From: RYN-433 sp036558265
GTDB lineage: Bacteria > Planctomycetota > Phycisphaerae > Tepidisphaerales > Tepidisphaeraceae
Length of the DNA: 10,275 nt
Assembly: GCA_036558265.1 (NCBI GenBank)
Contig: DATBFY010000249.1
Location: 1-10,275 of the forward strand
Direction: 5' to 3'
How positions within the stretch are numbered: the first letter of the stretch is position 1; each line of letters begins with the position of its first letter. Under the pieces are notes generated by a model. The model searched no databases. It had not been told where the DNA came from and worked only from the letters and a program-made list of their open reading frames with translations. Of this stretch, positions 1-6,973 are shown piece by piece. The translations under genes were made by a program, and so were the position numbers.

Positions 1-2
1 CG

Positions 3-983
3 TTCCCCGATTCGCACTACCTGGCGGTTTCCGGAGGCGGGCAGAACGGCGCGTTTGGCGCGGGGGTGCTCTGCGGGTGGACCGCGCGCGGCGACCGTCC
101 GAGCTTCAAGGTCGTCACCGGCATCAGCACCGGCGCGCTGACCGCGCCCTTCGCGTTCCTGGGCAGCGATTACGACCGGCAGTTGCGCGAGGTTTACACG
201 AGCATCGACCAGAAGGACATCGCGATCTTCCAGGGCCTGCTCTCGCTGATCCGCGCCGATTCGGCGTTCAACACCGCCCCGCTCTCGAAGCTCGCCGAGA
301 AATACTTCACCCGCGCGATGCTCGATCAGATCGCCCGCGAACACCGCAAGGGCCGCCGGCTCTTCATCGGCACGACCTATCTCGACGCGGGCAGGCCGGT
401 CGTCTGGGACATCGGCAAGATCGCCTGCTCGGCGCGCCCCGACCGCGTGGAGCTCTTCCGCAAGGTGCTGCTCGCCTCGGCCGCCGTACCGGCCGCCTTT
501 CCCCCGGTCTACCTCAAGGTCACCGGCGCCGACGGCAGGACGTACGACGAGATGCACGTGGACGGCAACGTGACCCGCGCCCTGTTCCTGCTGCCGTCCG
601 AGCTGCGGTTTTCGGAACTGCGCGCCGGCCAGGGCGTCCAGCGGCGATCCCACCTCTACATCATCCGCAACGCCCGCTACGGCCCCGACTACGACGACGT
701 GCGCCCGCGCGTCGGCGCCATCGCCGTGCGCGCGATCGACACGCTGGTCAAGTCCCAGGCCAACGGCGACCTGTTGACGCTCTACTACGAGGCCAGGGAG
801 AACAACATGTCGTACGCCGTGACGTCCATTCCCGACGAGTTCGAAGATGACAGCCGCAGCATGTTCGACCGGAAATACATGACCCGCCTGTTCGACGCCG
901 GTTACGAGCTGGGCCACAACGGCAAGGCGTGGCGCGCCAAGCCCTCGCTCGAGAGGGAGCCCGCGACGCGACCCTCGCGTTGA
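3..983 (+). CDS. Patatin-like phospholipase, 5' end outside window
   Basis: The reading frame is open from the window edge, so the N-terminus, including any signal or lipoprotein sequence, is missing; 326 residues are visible. Patatin family lipid acyl hydrolases use a Ser-Asp dyad. All three family landmarks are visible: the oxyanion-hole glycine loop GGGQNGAFGAG (about nt 33-65), the nucleophile elbow GISTG with Ser at nt 126-128, and the Asp of DGN at nt 561-569. The loop and elbow have the usual close spacing. The GTG at nt 66 should not be taken as a start, because it lies after the glycine loop and would remove the oxyanion hole. The gene ends 10 bp from the end of the convergent methyltransferase gene, and I see no clear terminator between them. 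Substrate is unknown. Confidence in the family is high, in the physiological role low. Confidence 0.9.
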   Translation, partial: FPDSHYLAVSGGGQNGAFGAGVLCGWTARGDRPSFKVVTGISTGALTAPFAFLGSDYDRQLREVYTSIDQKDIAIFQGLLSLIRADSAFNTAPLSKLAEKYFTRAMLDQIAREHRKGRRLFIGTTYLDAGRPVVWDIGKIACSARPDRVELFRKVLLASAAVPAAFPPVYLKVTGADGRTYDEMHVDGNVTRALFLLPSELRFSELRAGQGVQRRSHLYIIRNARYGPDYDDVRPRVGAIAVRAIDTLVKSQANGDLLTLYYEARENNMSYAVTSIPDEFEDDSRSMFDRKYMTRLFDAGYELGHNGKAWRAKPSLEREPATRPSR

Positions 984-993
984 ACAGAAGCGC

Positions 994-1557
994 CTATTCC
1001 CGCCTGGCCCGGAAGCGGAACCTCGCCCCACCTCGCTCGACGGAAATGTCCGCGAACCCCGCCGCCTCCAGCCGCCGCGCCAGCGTGTCGGGATCGACCG
1101 GCACGTACGTGTCGCCCAGGTGAACCAGCCGCAGCAGCAGCGAGCCGACCGCGTCGAACCCGGCGAAGACGCCGCCCGCAACCAGCACCCGCGATGCCTC
1201 GGCAAGCAACCGGTCCTGCAGCGCCGGCGTCGGCACGTGGTGCAGCATCGTGAGCGATACGACGCCCGTGAACGATCCGTCCGCGAACGGCATTGCCGCC
1301 CCGTCGCCGTGGACGATGCGGACGCTCGACCCCTCGAACCGCCTGGCGAGCTGCGCGGCCGCATCGGCATCAATCTCCAGCGCCGTCAATCGCCGCGCCG
1401 GGTTCCGCAGCAGGTCGGTCGTGAGGCCGGGCCCCGGACCGATCTCCAGCACGTCGTCTCCCAGATCCGCGTCCGACAGCGCGTAGGGGAGCAGGTCCGC
1501 CTCGAGCCGGCGCCGCCACCGCGCCGACCGGCACACCCGCCGATGAAACCAGTTCAT
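994..1557 (-). CDS. Class I SAM-dependent methyltransferase (Methyltransf_11 type)
   Basis: This 187-residue protein has a Rossmann-type methyltransferase layout. Motif I VLEIGPGPG (residues 36-44) binds SAM. The acidic residue after strand 2 is in ALEID (59-63), a GDG lies at 84-86 in the motif II/III region, and SLTMLHHV (101-108) is the motif-IV-like strand typical of the UbiE/Methyltransf_11 group. The C-terminal part ends with VERGGARFRFRARRE, consistent with a final beta hairpin. The ATG at 1557 has a strong upstream Shine-Dalgarno (GGGGAGGA, about 5 nt spacing). It lies 46 bp downstream of the GyrI-like gene on the same strand, so the two are probably co-transcribed. The acceptor substrate (small molecule, lipid or other) cannot be told from the sequence. 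Confidence 0.88.
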   Translation of the reverse strand: MNWFHRRVCRSARWRRRLEADLLPYALSDADLGDDVLEIGPGPGLTTDLLRNPARRLTALEIDADAAAQLARRFEGSSVRIVHGDGAAMPFADGSFTGVVSLTMLHHVPTPALQDRLLAEASRVLVAGGVFAGFDAVGSLLLRLVHLGDTYVPVDPDTLARRLEAAGFADISVERGGARFRFRARRE

Positions 1558-1603
1558 GCCGTCCTCCCCGCTTGGCCCGCGCGCCGACGAGCGCGAGGAT
1601 GCT

Positions 1604-2083
1604 CTAGCGATCCGATTTCGCGCCCCGGCCCAGCAGGTAATACACGTCCGTGCGGATCTTGCCCGGATCGTTGTTCCACTCGTCCACCCAATGGCCGTAA
1701 ATCTCCCAGTTGGGCCCGGCCAGCGCGTGACCGTGTTGCGCGCACCAGTCGCGGATCGCCTGATGCGCCCCCTTCAACCGGTTGTAAGGGCCGAAATGCA
1801 CGGTCGTCGCCACCGTGCCGGCCGGCAATTCCGAGCCCACCACCTCGCCGTGGCCCGCGAACGGCGCCTCCAGCTCGACGCCGACCTCGAGGTTGACCTG
1901 ATCATCCAGGTAAAGCGAGACGTGCCGGCCCGCACCCTTGACCTGCTGCGCGCGCACGACGTTCCATACCAGGCCGCAGGCCTCGGGCACGACCCTGGGA
2001 AGCTCCTGCAGGCTGGCCCGGCGTCGGACGACGGCGATCGGACGAGGCTGCGCGACGGTTTCGAGCCGGATGTCGTATCCCAT
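1604..2083 (-). CDS. GyrI-like / AraC effector-binding domain protein
   Basis: This is a 159-residue stand-alone protein of the GyrI-like (SmbC/SOUL-related) small-molecule-binding fold, with no DNA-binding domain attached. Supporting segments are the N-terminal IRLETVAQPRPIAVVRR strand, the central LEVGVELEAP, the GTVATTVHFGPYNRLKGAHQAI segment read as two halves around the FGPY turn, and the conserved Glu-containing WEIYGHW with the following DVYYLL strand. In this family two pseudo-repeats form a binding cleft for hydrophobic or cationic ligands. The ATG at 2083 was chosen because GAGGTG sits 6 nt upstream, and upstream codons in the same frame show no domain. It is the first gene of a probable two-gene unit with the methyltransferase. 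A ligand sensor or a hydrolase-like detoxifying protein are both possible. Confidence 0.8.
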   Translation of the reverse strand: MGYDIRLETVAQPRPIAVVRRRASLQELPRVVPEACGLVWNVVRAQQVKGAGRHVSLYLDDQVNLEVGVELEAPFAGHGEVVGSELPAGTVATTVHFGPYNRLKGAHQAIRDWCAQHGHALAGPNWEIYGHWVDEWNNDPGKIRTDVYYLLGRGAKSDR

Positions 2084-2138
2084 GGCGTTCACCTCGGCTG
2101 GACAACGAGCGACTGATAACGGCGGGGCGATCGCATTT

Positions 2139-2218
2139 GGGAGGGCGAGCCTCCGTGCGAGCCGCGGGTTCCCCGCAGGGGAACCCAAAAGACGGCTCAG
2201 GCGGAGCCTCGCCCTCCC
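2139..2218. repeat. Long GC-rich hairpin, dispersed-repeat type
   Basis: An 80-bp near-perfect palindrome built of three nested stems. The outer 17-bp arms (2139-2155 and 2202-2218) have a single mismatch, the middle arms GAGCCG/CGGCTC are at 2159-2164 and 2193-2198, and the inner 9-bp arms GGGTTCCCC/GGGGAACCC (2166-2174 and 2178-2186) enclose a 3-nt loop. There is no T-tract next to the outer stem, so it is not a canonical intrinsic terminator. It may still end or buffer transcription between the two minus-strand units. The sequence style (GGGAGGGCGAG...) is what I associate with repeats scattered through planctomycete genomes; that association is from memory and untested. Confidence 0.75.
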
Positions 2219-2271
2219 CGCGATCGACGGCCAGTCCGGCGCCGCCGTCATTCTACCAAGGTCTGTCCCGC

Positions 2272-2790
2272 TTAATCCTTCTTCCGCTCCGTCGCCGCAG
2301 GCGCAGCGACACCCGGTTCCGCAGCCGCACCGCCACCCGCCGCCGGGCCATTGCTCATATACCTGGCCAGCGGGATCACATGATGATACCGCGTCATCAC
2401 GAGTTGCCTGCCGTCGAACCAGTACGTCGTCAGCCAGATCTGGGCCCGCTCGCCCCAGTCCTTTCGGATCTCGAAATGCGCCACCCGCTTGCCGTCGGCG
2501 GAGGGTTTCGTGTCCAGCGTCACGGCCAGGTCCATGACCTGACTTTTGTTCTCCACCGGCGCCGGGACGCACAGATCCACGGCGTCCACGGGCTTGAGCC
2601 TCCCCTCGTCGGCGAGCGTGAACTCGACGGTGACCCGCCCGTTGCCGTGATCGTGCACCGCCACGTCGTATTTGAGCTTGAGCTGCTCCTTCGTCTGGCC
2701 GAGGATCTCGCCCAGCGCCCGGGCCTGGTTGGCCGTCAGCACCAGGGCCAGGAGCACCATCAGCGGCAACGACAAGCTTGGCATCGACAT
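2272..2790 (-). CDS. Small secreted protein of unknown function
   Basis: A 172-residue protein with a clear Sec signal peptide: a hydrophobic core LPLMVLLALVLTA (residues 8-20), then ANQARA with probable cleavage after Ala25. The mature part contains alternating beta-like segments (KLKYDVAVHDHGNGRVTVEF, then LDTKPSADGKRVAHFEIRKD) and an aromatic stretch IWLTTYWFDGRQLVMTRYHH. It ends in a low-complexity Gly/Ala/Pro tail with a charged terminus ERKKD. I recognise no family. The ATG at 2790 has AAAGGA about 9 nt upstream; an ATG two codons later is an alternative. It lies 110 bp downstream of the large secreted beta-repeat protein on the same strand, so co-expression with another exported protein is plausible. 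Confidence 0.72.
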   Translation of the reverse strand: MSMPSLSLPLMVLLALVLTANQARALGEILGQTKEQLKLKYDVAVHDHGNGRVTVEFTLADEGRLKPVDAVDLCVPAPVENKSQVMDLAVTLDTKPSADGKRVAHFEIRKDWGERAQIWLTTYWFDGRQLVMTRYHHVIPLARYMSNGPAAGGGAAAEPGVAAPAATERKKD

Positions 2791-2900
2791 GACGGCGATC
2801 CTTTCGGCGAGAAGCGAGCGCGTACTTGCAGTTCGGGCATACCCCCCGACAGCCTCGTTACCCGATGTGACGCCCCCAAACCCCGGAAAGTTCCGCCTGC

Positions 2901-4943
2901 CTACCGGAACACCGGTATCCCCGCCCCCGGTGGAACGGGCGCGTCGCCCTCGAAGTCGACCGTCCCTACGCCCTTCGCCCCCGCGGCCGCCCCGCGCTCC
3001 AGTTGCCGCGAGAGGCGGCTGACGATCAGCTCCATCCGCTGCGCCGCCTCGGTCGGGGCGGTCGGCTGCATCTGCCGCAGCACGCTCATCACCGAGGGCC
3101 CGATCGCCAGAATCTGCGTCTGGGCCGCATCCCGCACCCGCCAGTCGTCCGAATCGAGCTGATGCGCGATGTGCCGGATCCTGGCGACCATGGGCGGGCT
3201 GGGCAGCGGCAGCGGCTGCTCGTACCGCGCGATCAGGGCGATCGGCACGCGCAGGCTCACCCCGCACTTGAGCAGGCACGTCAGGTGCGACTCGACCAGG
3301 CGCCCGCTGAGCGTCGAATCGTCCCAGAGCGTCACCTGGACGTCGTGGTCGCCCCCGGCGCGCGTGTGGGCCAGCGCCTTGATCTGGTCGCCCTCGACGT
3401 GGATCGTGTCGAACGGCGTCTCGAGGGACAGCGTGCCCCCGATCGTGCCCACCAGCGTGTCCTGGTTGGCTAGCGTGAACGTGGGCGTGAGGAAATCGGG
3501 CTCGCGCTCGGGCGCGAAGTTGAAGCGAAGCAGCGCCGCCGCCGGAAAGCGGGCGCGCTGCGGTTGCTGCGGTCCCCCGAGTCCCGGCAGCGCCATCTCG
3601 AACGCGCTGGCGCCCAGGAGCGCCGAGAGCCGCGTCCCGTCCACCAGGTGAACCTCCGGCACGTTGTTGTCCTCGCCCTGGAACACGATCGATGCGATCA
3701 CGCCCGGGTTCAGGCGCACCGGCCCCGACGGCGTCGCCAGGTTGAAATCCCCCGGCGGGCGGTCGATGCGGATGCGTTCGCCGCTGCGGAGGTAGGCGGT
3801 GGGGGTGTTCTCGAAGTTCCACTCGTCTACGTCGCCGACGCGGTGGCGGTATCCCAGGCGCGTGATCTGGCTCAGCGGGATGCGGGTGAGTTGTCCGCCG
3901 GTCATCTCCAAAGGGAGCGAATCGACGTCCAACCGACCGCCGAAGATCTCGCCGTCGTTGGTGACCAGGAGCTGCGACGGCTTGAAGGTGCCGACGTTGA
4001 GCATGGCCACGACCTTGTTGGCCGGGAGGATCAGCGGGCCATACAGGGTTTGAAGGCAAAATCGATCGATTTTGAGGGTGCCCCGGTAGGCGTCGCCGCC
4101 GCGGAGTTCCACGACGTCCAGCGCGTCGCCGCGGAGGATCTCGAGGTCGCCCACCAGCGGGTCGCCGCCGGGGAAGTTCACCACGCGCTTGCGCAACTCC
4201 CTGGGCAGGTCGCTGAGGAGGTCGCGCTCGCGCAGCTCCTTCCAGTCATCGGCGGCCTGGTCGGCGGTGCGGCGGCGCAGTTGCAGGTGAACGATCACAA
4301 CCGTCTGGCGGGCCGGGACTTCGACGTCGTAGAAGATGTCCACGTTGTCGTCGTTCATCCGGTAGTTGAACCGCGGCTGGAGCTTGGCGCCCCGCCCGCA
4401 GGCGATCATCGCCACCGCATTGTTGGGATCCGCCAGCGCGAAGCCGCAGGGCTGCGAACGGGTCTTCTTCTCATCCACCAGCGGGACGGCGTTCACCAGC
4501 GACTGGCCCATGTTGAAGTAACAGCGGAGCTGCGCCTTGATCGGCGCCGCCGTGGGGTTCTCGAGGATCTCGGTGAAGCGGACCGTGCTCAGCGAGGGCA
4601 GGACCGCGACCCGGCGGGAGACGTTCAACCCCGCGAGCTGCATCGGCGGAAAGTTCAGCTCGTGACGCGCCGGGTCCAGCACCGCCTGCTGCGTGGGCGA
4701 CTGGTACTGCGCCATGTTGTTGATGAAAAGTCGCCCGCCACCGTCGTAAAGGTCATTTCCGCCGTCGCCGATCGAGCCGTCAAACTGAACGTCCCACTGC
4801 GACCCGGATTCGTCCGGGAAGACGTACGGAAGCTGGACGAGTTGACCCGTGCCGGCGGGCTGTTGGGCAAACGTCGTCAGGGCGAGCAGGCCGATCAGCA
4901 GAAACCGGAGGGGCGGGACGACCGACAAAACGAATCGGGTCAT
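2901..4943 (-). CDS. Large secreted protein with six tandem beta repeats and HEAT-like C-terminus
   Basis: A 680-residue exported protein. It begins MTRFVLSVVPPLRFLLIGLL, with predicted signal cleavage near residue 26 (TTFA-QQ). Residues about 27-250 form an unassigned region rich in beta strands. Residues about 274-576 hold six repeats of roughly 40-47 residues following the pattern hydrophobic strand, (D/G)G or DD, xxxxGxL, strand, small turn, then (I/V)P or LP and a final hydrophobic strand. The best units are those containing VTNDGEIFGGRLDV, VHLVDGTRLSALL and TLWDDSTLSGRLVESHL. Residues about 583-644 (VARIRHIAHQLDSDDWRVRD and onward) resemble the single HEAT-like module often seen in planctomycete extracellular proteins. 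The ATG at 4943 was chosen because it places the signal peptide at the N-terminus. It has a GGAG/GGGG-rich leader. Role unknown; scaffold or cell-envelope binding is a guess. Confidence 0.82.
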   Translation of the reverse strand: MTRFVLSVVPPLRFLLIGLLALTTFAQQPAGTGQLVQLPYVFPDESGSQWDVQFDGSIGDGGNDLYDGGGRLFINNMAQYQSPTQQAVLDPARHELNFPPMQLAGLNVSRRVAVLPSLSTVRFTEILENPTAAPIKAQLRCYFNMGQSLVNAVPLVDEKKTRSQPCGFALADPNNAVAMIACGRGAKLQPRFNYRMNDDNVDIFYDVEVPARQTVVIVHLQLRRRTADQAADDWKELRERDLLSDLPRELRKRVVNFPGGDPLVGDLEILRGDALDVVELRGGDAYRGTLKIDRFCLQTLYGPLILPANKVVAMLNVGTFKPSQLLVTNDGEIFGGRLDVDSLPLEMTGGQLTRIPLSQITRLGYRHRVGDVDEWNFENTPTAYLRSGERIRIDRPPGDFNLATPSGPVRLNPGVIASIVFQGEDNNVPEVHLVDGTRLSALLGASAFEMALPGLGGPQQPQRARFPAAALLRFNFAPEREPDFLTPTFTLANQDTLVGTIGGTLSLETPFDTIHVEGDQIKALAHTRAGGDHDVQVTLWDDSTLSGRLVESHLTCLLKCGVSLRVPIALIARYEQPLPLPSPPMVARIRHIAHQLDSDDWRVRDAAQTQILAIGPSVMSVLRQMQPTAPTEAAQRMELIVSRLSRQLERGAAAGAKGVGTVDFEGDAPVPPGAGIPVFR

Positions 4944-5262
4944 AGGGCAACCCCACTCCAGGCGCCGCAGGGCAAAGTCCGCGGCGCACACGAGGCGCGG
5001 CTGGTACGTCAGCAACGATTATAACCGGTGCTCGATAAACCTGGGGCGGCTTGACGCCCTCTGCGTCGGTGCAGGTGGCATTCCACGCATGGATTGCGCT
5101 TGATTGGACGCGGATTCTGCGCGTTTTGTTTCCCAGATTACGGTGCAGAGATTCCTGATGTGAGCGCCGGTGATGGAGCGCATTGTGTCAGATAGCATGA
5201 CAAATCCGGATGGCTTGTTGACGAGAGGTGAAGTGCGCCCCCGATCCCCCCATTTGGAGGAC
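4944..5262. other. Gene-poor intergenic stretch
   Basis: About 320 bp between the start of the minus-strand secreted-protein gene and the small plus-strand gene. Apart from the TATAAT on the minus strand I see no repeat, RNA gene or conserved coding frame. A plus-strand frame upstream of 5263 is open back to a GTG at 5170, but it shows no protein-like composition or good ribosome-binding site. Confidence 0.5.
5018..5023 (-). promoter_or_regulatory. Candidate -10 box of the secreted-protein unit
   Basis: On the minus strand this is a perfect TATAAT within GGTTATAATCG, placing a transcription start about 65-70 nt upstream of the ATG at 4943. No convincing -35 hexamer is found at 16-18 bp, so the call rests on the -10 match and its position only. 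Confidence 0.4.
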
Positions 5263-5409
5263 ATGGTCTCGCGCCGATGGGAGGATCACATGGACTGGCT
5301 GGAGAACCAGAAGCGATTTCCCGGCATCCCGTCCCCGATCCATTGGTTGCGCGGCTTGCTTGCGCTGATCGTCGCCGCGGTGCTCAAGCCCGACGCGTGG
5401 CTCGCTTGA
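5263..5409 (+). CDS. Small single-helix membrane protein, hypothetical
   Basis: A 48-residue frame with a polar N-terminal half (MVSRRWEDHMDWLENQKRF) and one hydrophobic segment (HWLRGLLALIVAAVL) near the C-terminus. Two starts are possible: the ATG at 5263, preceded very closely by GGAGGAC, or the ATG at 5290, preceded by GGGAGGATCAC with better spacing, which would give 39 residues. Support for a real gene comes from these ribosome-binding sites, the membrane-like C-terminus and the strong intrinsic terminator starting 28 bp after the stop. No family is recognised. Confidence 0.45.
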   Translation: MVSRRWEDHMDWLENQKRFPGIPSPIHWLRGLLALIVAAVLKPDAWLA

Positions 5410-5602
5410 GCGATCGGCGTTTCTCGCGATGAATCGTCCCCCTGCGGCCCCCCCGGCCGCAGGGGGTATTTTTTTCGTGATCCGCCGCATCGAGCATGTC
5501 GCGAACCTGGGCGAGCAAGTGCTCGGTCGAGAGGAGCAGCCGCTGAGATTTGCCGCGTTGGGCGGCGGCGCGGCGGGCAAGCTGGGCAACCGTTTCGAAC
5601 AT
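5384..5602 (-). CDS. Possible small helical protein, antisense to the terminator
   Basis: A 72-codon frame opening MFETVAQLARRAAAQRGKSQ and continuing through an amphipathic helical stretch to about residue 45, then becoming Gly/Arg-rich. The ATG at 5602 has a GGGGGA-rich leader 3 nt away. Against it, the second half is read through the GC-rich terminator hairpin of the opposite strand, and its last 26 bp overlap the convergent small membrane gene. The first 45 residues look protein-like, the rest does not. No family is recognised. Confidence 0.25.
   Translation of the reverse strand: MFETVAQLARRAAAQRGKSQRLLLSTEHLLAQVRDMLDAADHEKNTPCGRGGRRGTIHREKRRSLKRATRRA
5438..5475 (+). terminator. Rho-independent terminator
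   Basis: A perfect 12-bp stem, CCCCCTGCGGCC (5438-5449) with GGCCGCAGGGGG (5455-5466), closes a 5-nt C loop and is followed by TATTTTTTT. The T-run lies only on the plus-strand side, so it terminates plus-strand transcripts, most likely that of the small membrane protein ending at 5409. Confidence 0.9.
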
Positions 5603-5827
5603 CGTCCCCCCTGGCGTGGGACGTTCCGGACTGAAGATCAGTCGACGATGGAACATGGGGGCACATCATCCCCCGCGTCAGATAAACGACAATTCCCCCA
5701 AAGAGGGCTATGCGTCCCGTAGTCGATTCGTGCGTCAGGTTGGATTGGGTCCTGCGCAGGCGATTGGATTCCAGCGAAGGAAGATTCCCGGTACGATTCA
5801 CCGCGGGCACGAACTCCAGGAGCGAGC

Positions 5828-6076
5828 ATGGACTGGCATGATCGTATCGGGGTAGATCCGAAGGTGTTGGTCGGCAAGCCGATCATCAAGGGGACACGGA
5901 TCGCCGTTGAATTTCTAATGGAGTTGCTGGCCGAGGGTTGGACGCGGGAACAAATCCTGGGGAACTATCCGCAGTTGAAGGCTGAGGACATCGAGGCGAT
6001 CCTTCGCTACGCCACGGACATGATGAAAGGGGAGCGGACTTACCCCACCGGCTGCGTGGCGGCGAGATGCGGCTGA
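5828..6076 (+). CDS. DUF433 family antitoxin-like protein, apparently orphan
   Basis: An 82-residue protein matching the DUF433 (VapB-like, winged or helix-turn-helix) pattern. It has a short IGVDPKVLVGKPIIKGTRI N-terminus, then VEFLMELLAEGWTREQIL, the NYPQLKAEDIEAILRYA helix and an ERTYP tail. AGGAG lies 5 nt before the ATG. DUF433 proteins are usually followed immediately by a DUF5615 PIN-like toxin beginning around the antitoxin stop. Here the downstream 140 bp codes for nothing resembling a PIN-like protein in any frame, and the last residues (TGCVAARCG) differ from the usual short tail, as if the 3' end was joined to foreign sequence. It sits just left of the cassette-like array. Family call is strong; loss of the toxin is inference. 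Confidence 0.85.
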   Translation: MDWHDRIGVDPKVLVGKPIIKGTRIAVEFLMELLAEGWTREQILGNYPQLKAEDIEAILRYATDMMKGERTYPTGCVAARCG

Positions 6077-6212
6077 AGCGCGCCGCGTGGCCGTTCGCGA
6101 TGACAAGCCCGTCCGCTTCACGCGCTGCGGTCCGACTGGCCGGTGGATCACCCATCGCGATCGACGCGATCGGGCAACCGCAAGATTCCCGTACATAGAG
6201 TTGGGATTCATC

Positions 6213-6326
6213 CTGTCAATATTCTTCTTGAAGAAACCTAAAGGTGGGTTTAAGAGTCATTTGCAGGCGGTTGCGCGCGCCGGGGTTCAAGGATGTTCTT
6301 TGACGCGGCGCGATGGAGACTCAATG
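6213..6326 (+). repeat. 114-bp leader repeat, copy 1 (carries SD and ATG)
   Basis: First of three gapless copies. It contains the short palindrome TTCTT-CTTG-AAGAA, then AAACC...GGTTT able to form a second small hairpin, and ends GATGGAGACTCAATG, where GGAG and ATG are 5 nt apart. A weak promoter-like pair TTGAAG-17 bp-TAAGAG lies at 6228-6256 and is identical in all copies. Homology to copy 2 extends further left to about 6166 in patches. Copies 1 and 3 differ at 6 of 117 positions. Confidence 0.9.
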
Positions 6327-6344
6327 GTTATGCAGGGAGGGGCA

Positions 6345-6560
6345 ATGATCTTCCGTAACGTTCTGGGAAATATCGGCCGGTCGAAACTGACGATGACGGC
6401 GCTGGCCTTGACAGCGATTTCGTGGGGACCGGTGCTGGTTGTGCGTTCACTATCCGATGTCGGACCGCCCATGCACCCCTGCTTCGGCTACGTCTCTCTC
6501 GCGCTCCTCGCGGTTTCCCTCTTCGTTGACTTAGCAAAGCCGCGGCCGGCCTCTGCATAA
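6345..6560 (+). CDS. Small two-helix membrane protein, cassette gene 1
   Basis: A 71-residue protein starting MIFRNVLGNIGRSK, with two predicted membrane helices at about residues 15-33 (KLTMTALALTAISWGPVLVV region) and 47-63 (FGYVSLALLAVSLFV), and a PxxP-containing loop between them. I favour the ATG at 6345 because GGGAGG lies 4 nt upstream. In-frame ATGs at 6324 (inside the leader repeat, with its own GGAG) and 6330 would add 7 or 5 residues. The TAA stop coincides with the TAAC start of the following attC-like site, as is usual for integron cassette genes. No family is recognised; the frame upstream of 6324 is repeat DNA and should not be counted as protein. Confidence 0.62.
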   Translation: MIFRNVLGNIGRSKLTMTALALTAISWGPVLVVRSLSDVGPPMHPCFGYVSLALLAVSLFVDLAKPRPASA

Positions 6561-6642
6561 CCAGGCGCTGGAGCGGACCGGCGGCTGAGGTATCCTTGGA
6601 GTCCTGGCTGGCATCGCGCCGGCCCACTCAACGGCCTTACGT
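6555..6642 (+). repeat. attC-like site A
   Basis: Starts at the stop codon (TAAC at 6558). The left arm GGAGCGGACCGGC pairs with the right-arm sequence GCCGGCCCACTCA with three mismatches, and it ends with the core-like CTTACGT (6636-6642). The arrangement stop-TAAC, long imperfect stem, TTAC core, then the next start codon within 11 nt matches integron recombination sites. The first core base is C rather than the expected G. Confidence 0.62.
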
Positions 6643-6652
6643 TCTCCCGCAC

Positions 6653-6973
6653 ATGAGTGAGTCGGACGCCCAAGTAGCTCTTCGTATTGCCCGCGAAATC
6701 CTCGACGGCTCAGCTCCCGTCCTTTTGGGATGCCGACGAATCTGCGGCCCCATCCATCGCCTGGGTATCGATCGCGAGACGCCGTTCGTCACGTTCATCG
6801 GGGTCGAATCGGAAACGGATCATCTCCCGATCGATCCCGAGGAGCGCAAGTTGTGGAACGCTGAAGTGCTCGTCGAAATGGACAAAGAAATCGCGCGTGC
6901 GTCGGAGTGGGCAAAAGGCATGGTGCTTGCTGCAAGTCAAGCAGTCGTCCAGCGGTTCGGCGAGTGCGGATAA
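6653..6973 (+). CDS. Small uncharacterised protein, cassette gene 2
   Basis: A 106-residue soluble protein. Landmarks are an N-terminal helix (SESDAQVALRIAREILDG), the motif GCRRI at residues 26-30, a strand FVTFIGVESETDHLPI (45-60) with the striking SETDHLP, a Trp at 68, and a C-terminal helix EMDKEIARASEWAKGMVLAA. The pattern (LLxGCRRI ... F.GxxSETDHLP ... W) feels like a recurrent small family, but I cannot name it with confidence. The ATG at 6653 lies 10 nt after the attC-like core of site A; no good Shine-Dalgarno is present in that short leader. The TAA stop forms the TAAC of site B. Confidence 0.75.
   Translation: MSESDAQVALRIAREILDGSAPVLLGCRRICGPIHRLGIDRETPFVTFIGVESETDHLPIDPEERKLWNAEVLVEMDKEIARASEWAKGMVLAASQAVVQRFGECG

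Noticed and set aside
77..850. Second plus-strand frame inside the patatin gene
   Set aside because: Arg/Pro/His-rich translation with no domain; the overlapping frame has all patatin motifs.
929..1896. Plus-strand frames over the methyltransferase and GyrI-like genes
   Set aside because: They lie opposite genes with clear family motifs and good ribosome-binding sites, and their translations are Arg/Pro-rich without domains.
2272..4059. Long minus-strand open frame continuing upstream of the small secreted protein
   Set aside because: Above 2790 it is a compositionally biased shadow of the beta-repeat gene in another frame (Arg/Pro/Gly-rich, no domain). The real gene starts at the signal peptide.
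3564..5024. 486-codon plus-strand open frame
   Set aside because: It is the antisense shadow of the secreted beta-repeat protein: low-information, Arg/Val/His-rich, with no motifs, in GC-rich DNA where such frames are common.
6258..6305. tRNA-like fragment (GGGGTTCAAGGAT resembles a T-loop)
   Set aside because: The flanking bases do not form a T-stem, and no acceptor or anticodon arm can be drawn.
6087..6323. Reading the 114-bp repeat as the N-terminus of the cassette proteins
   Set aside because: The frame is open in all three copies, but substitutions fall at all codon positions and mostly change the amino acid, and in copy 3 the frame does not join the downstream gene.
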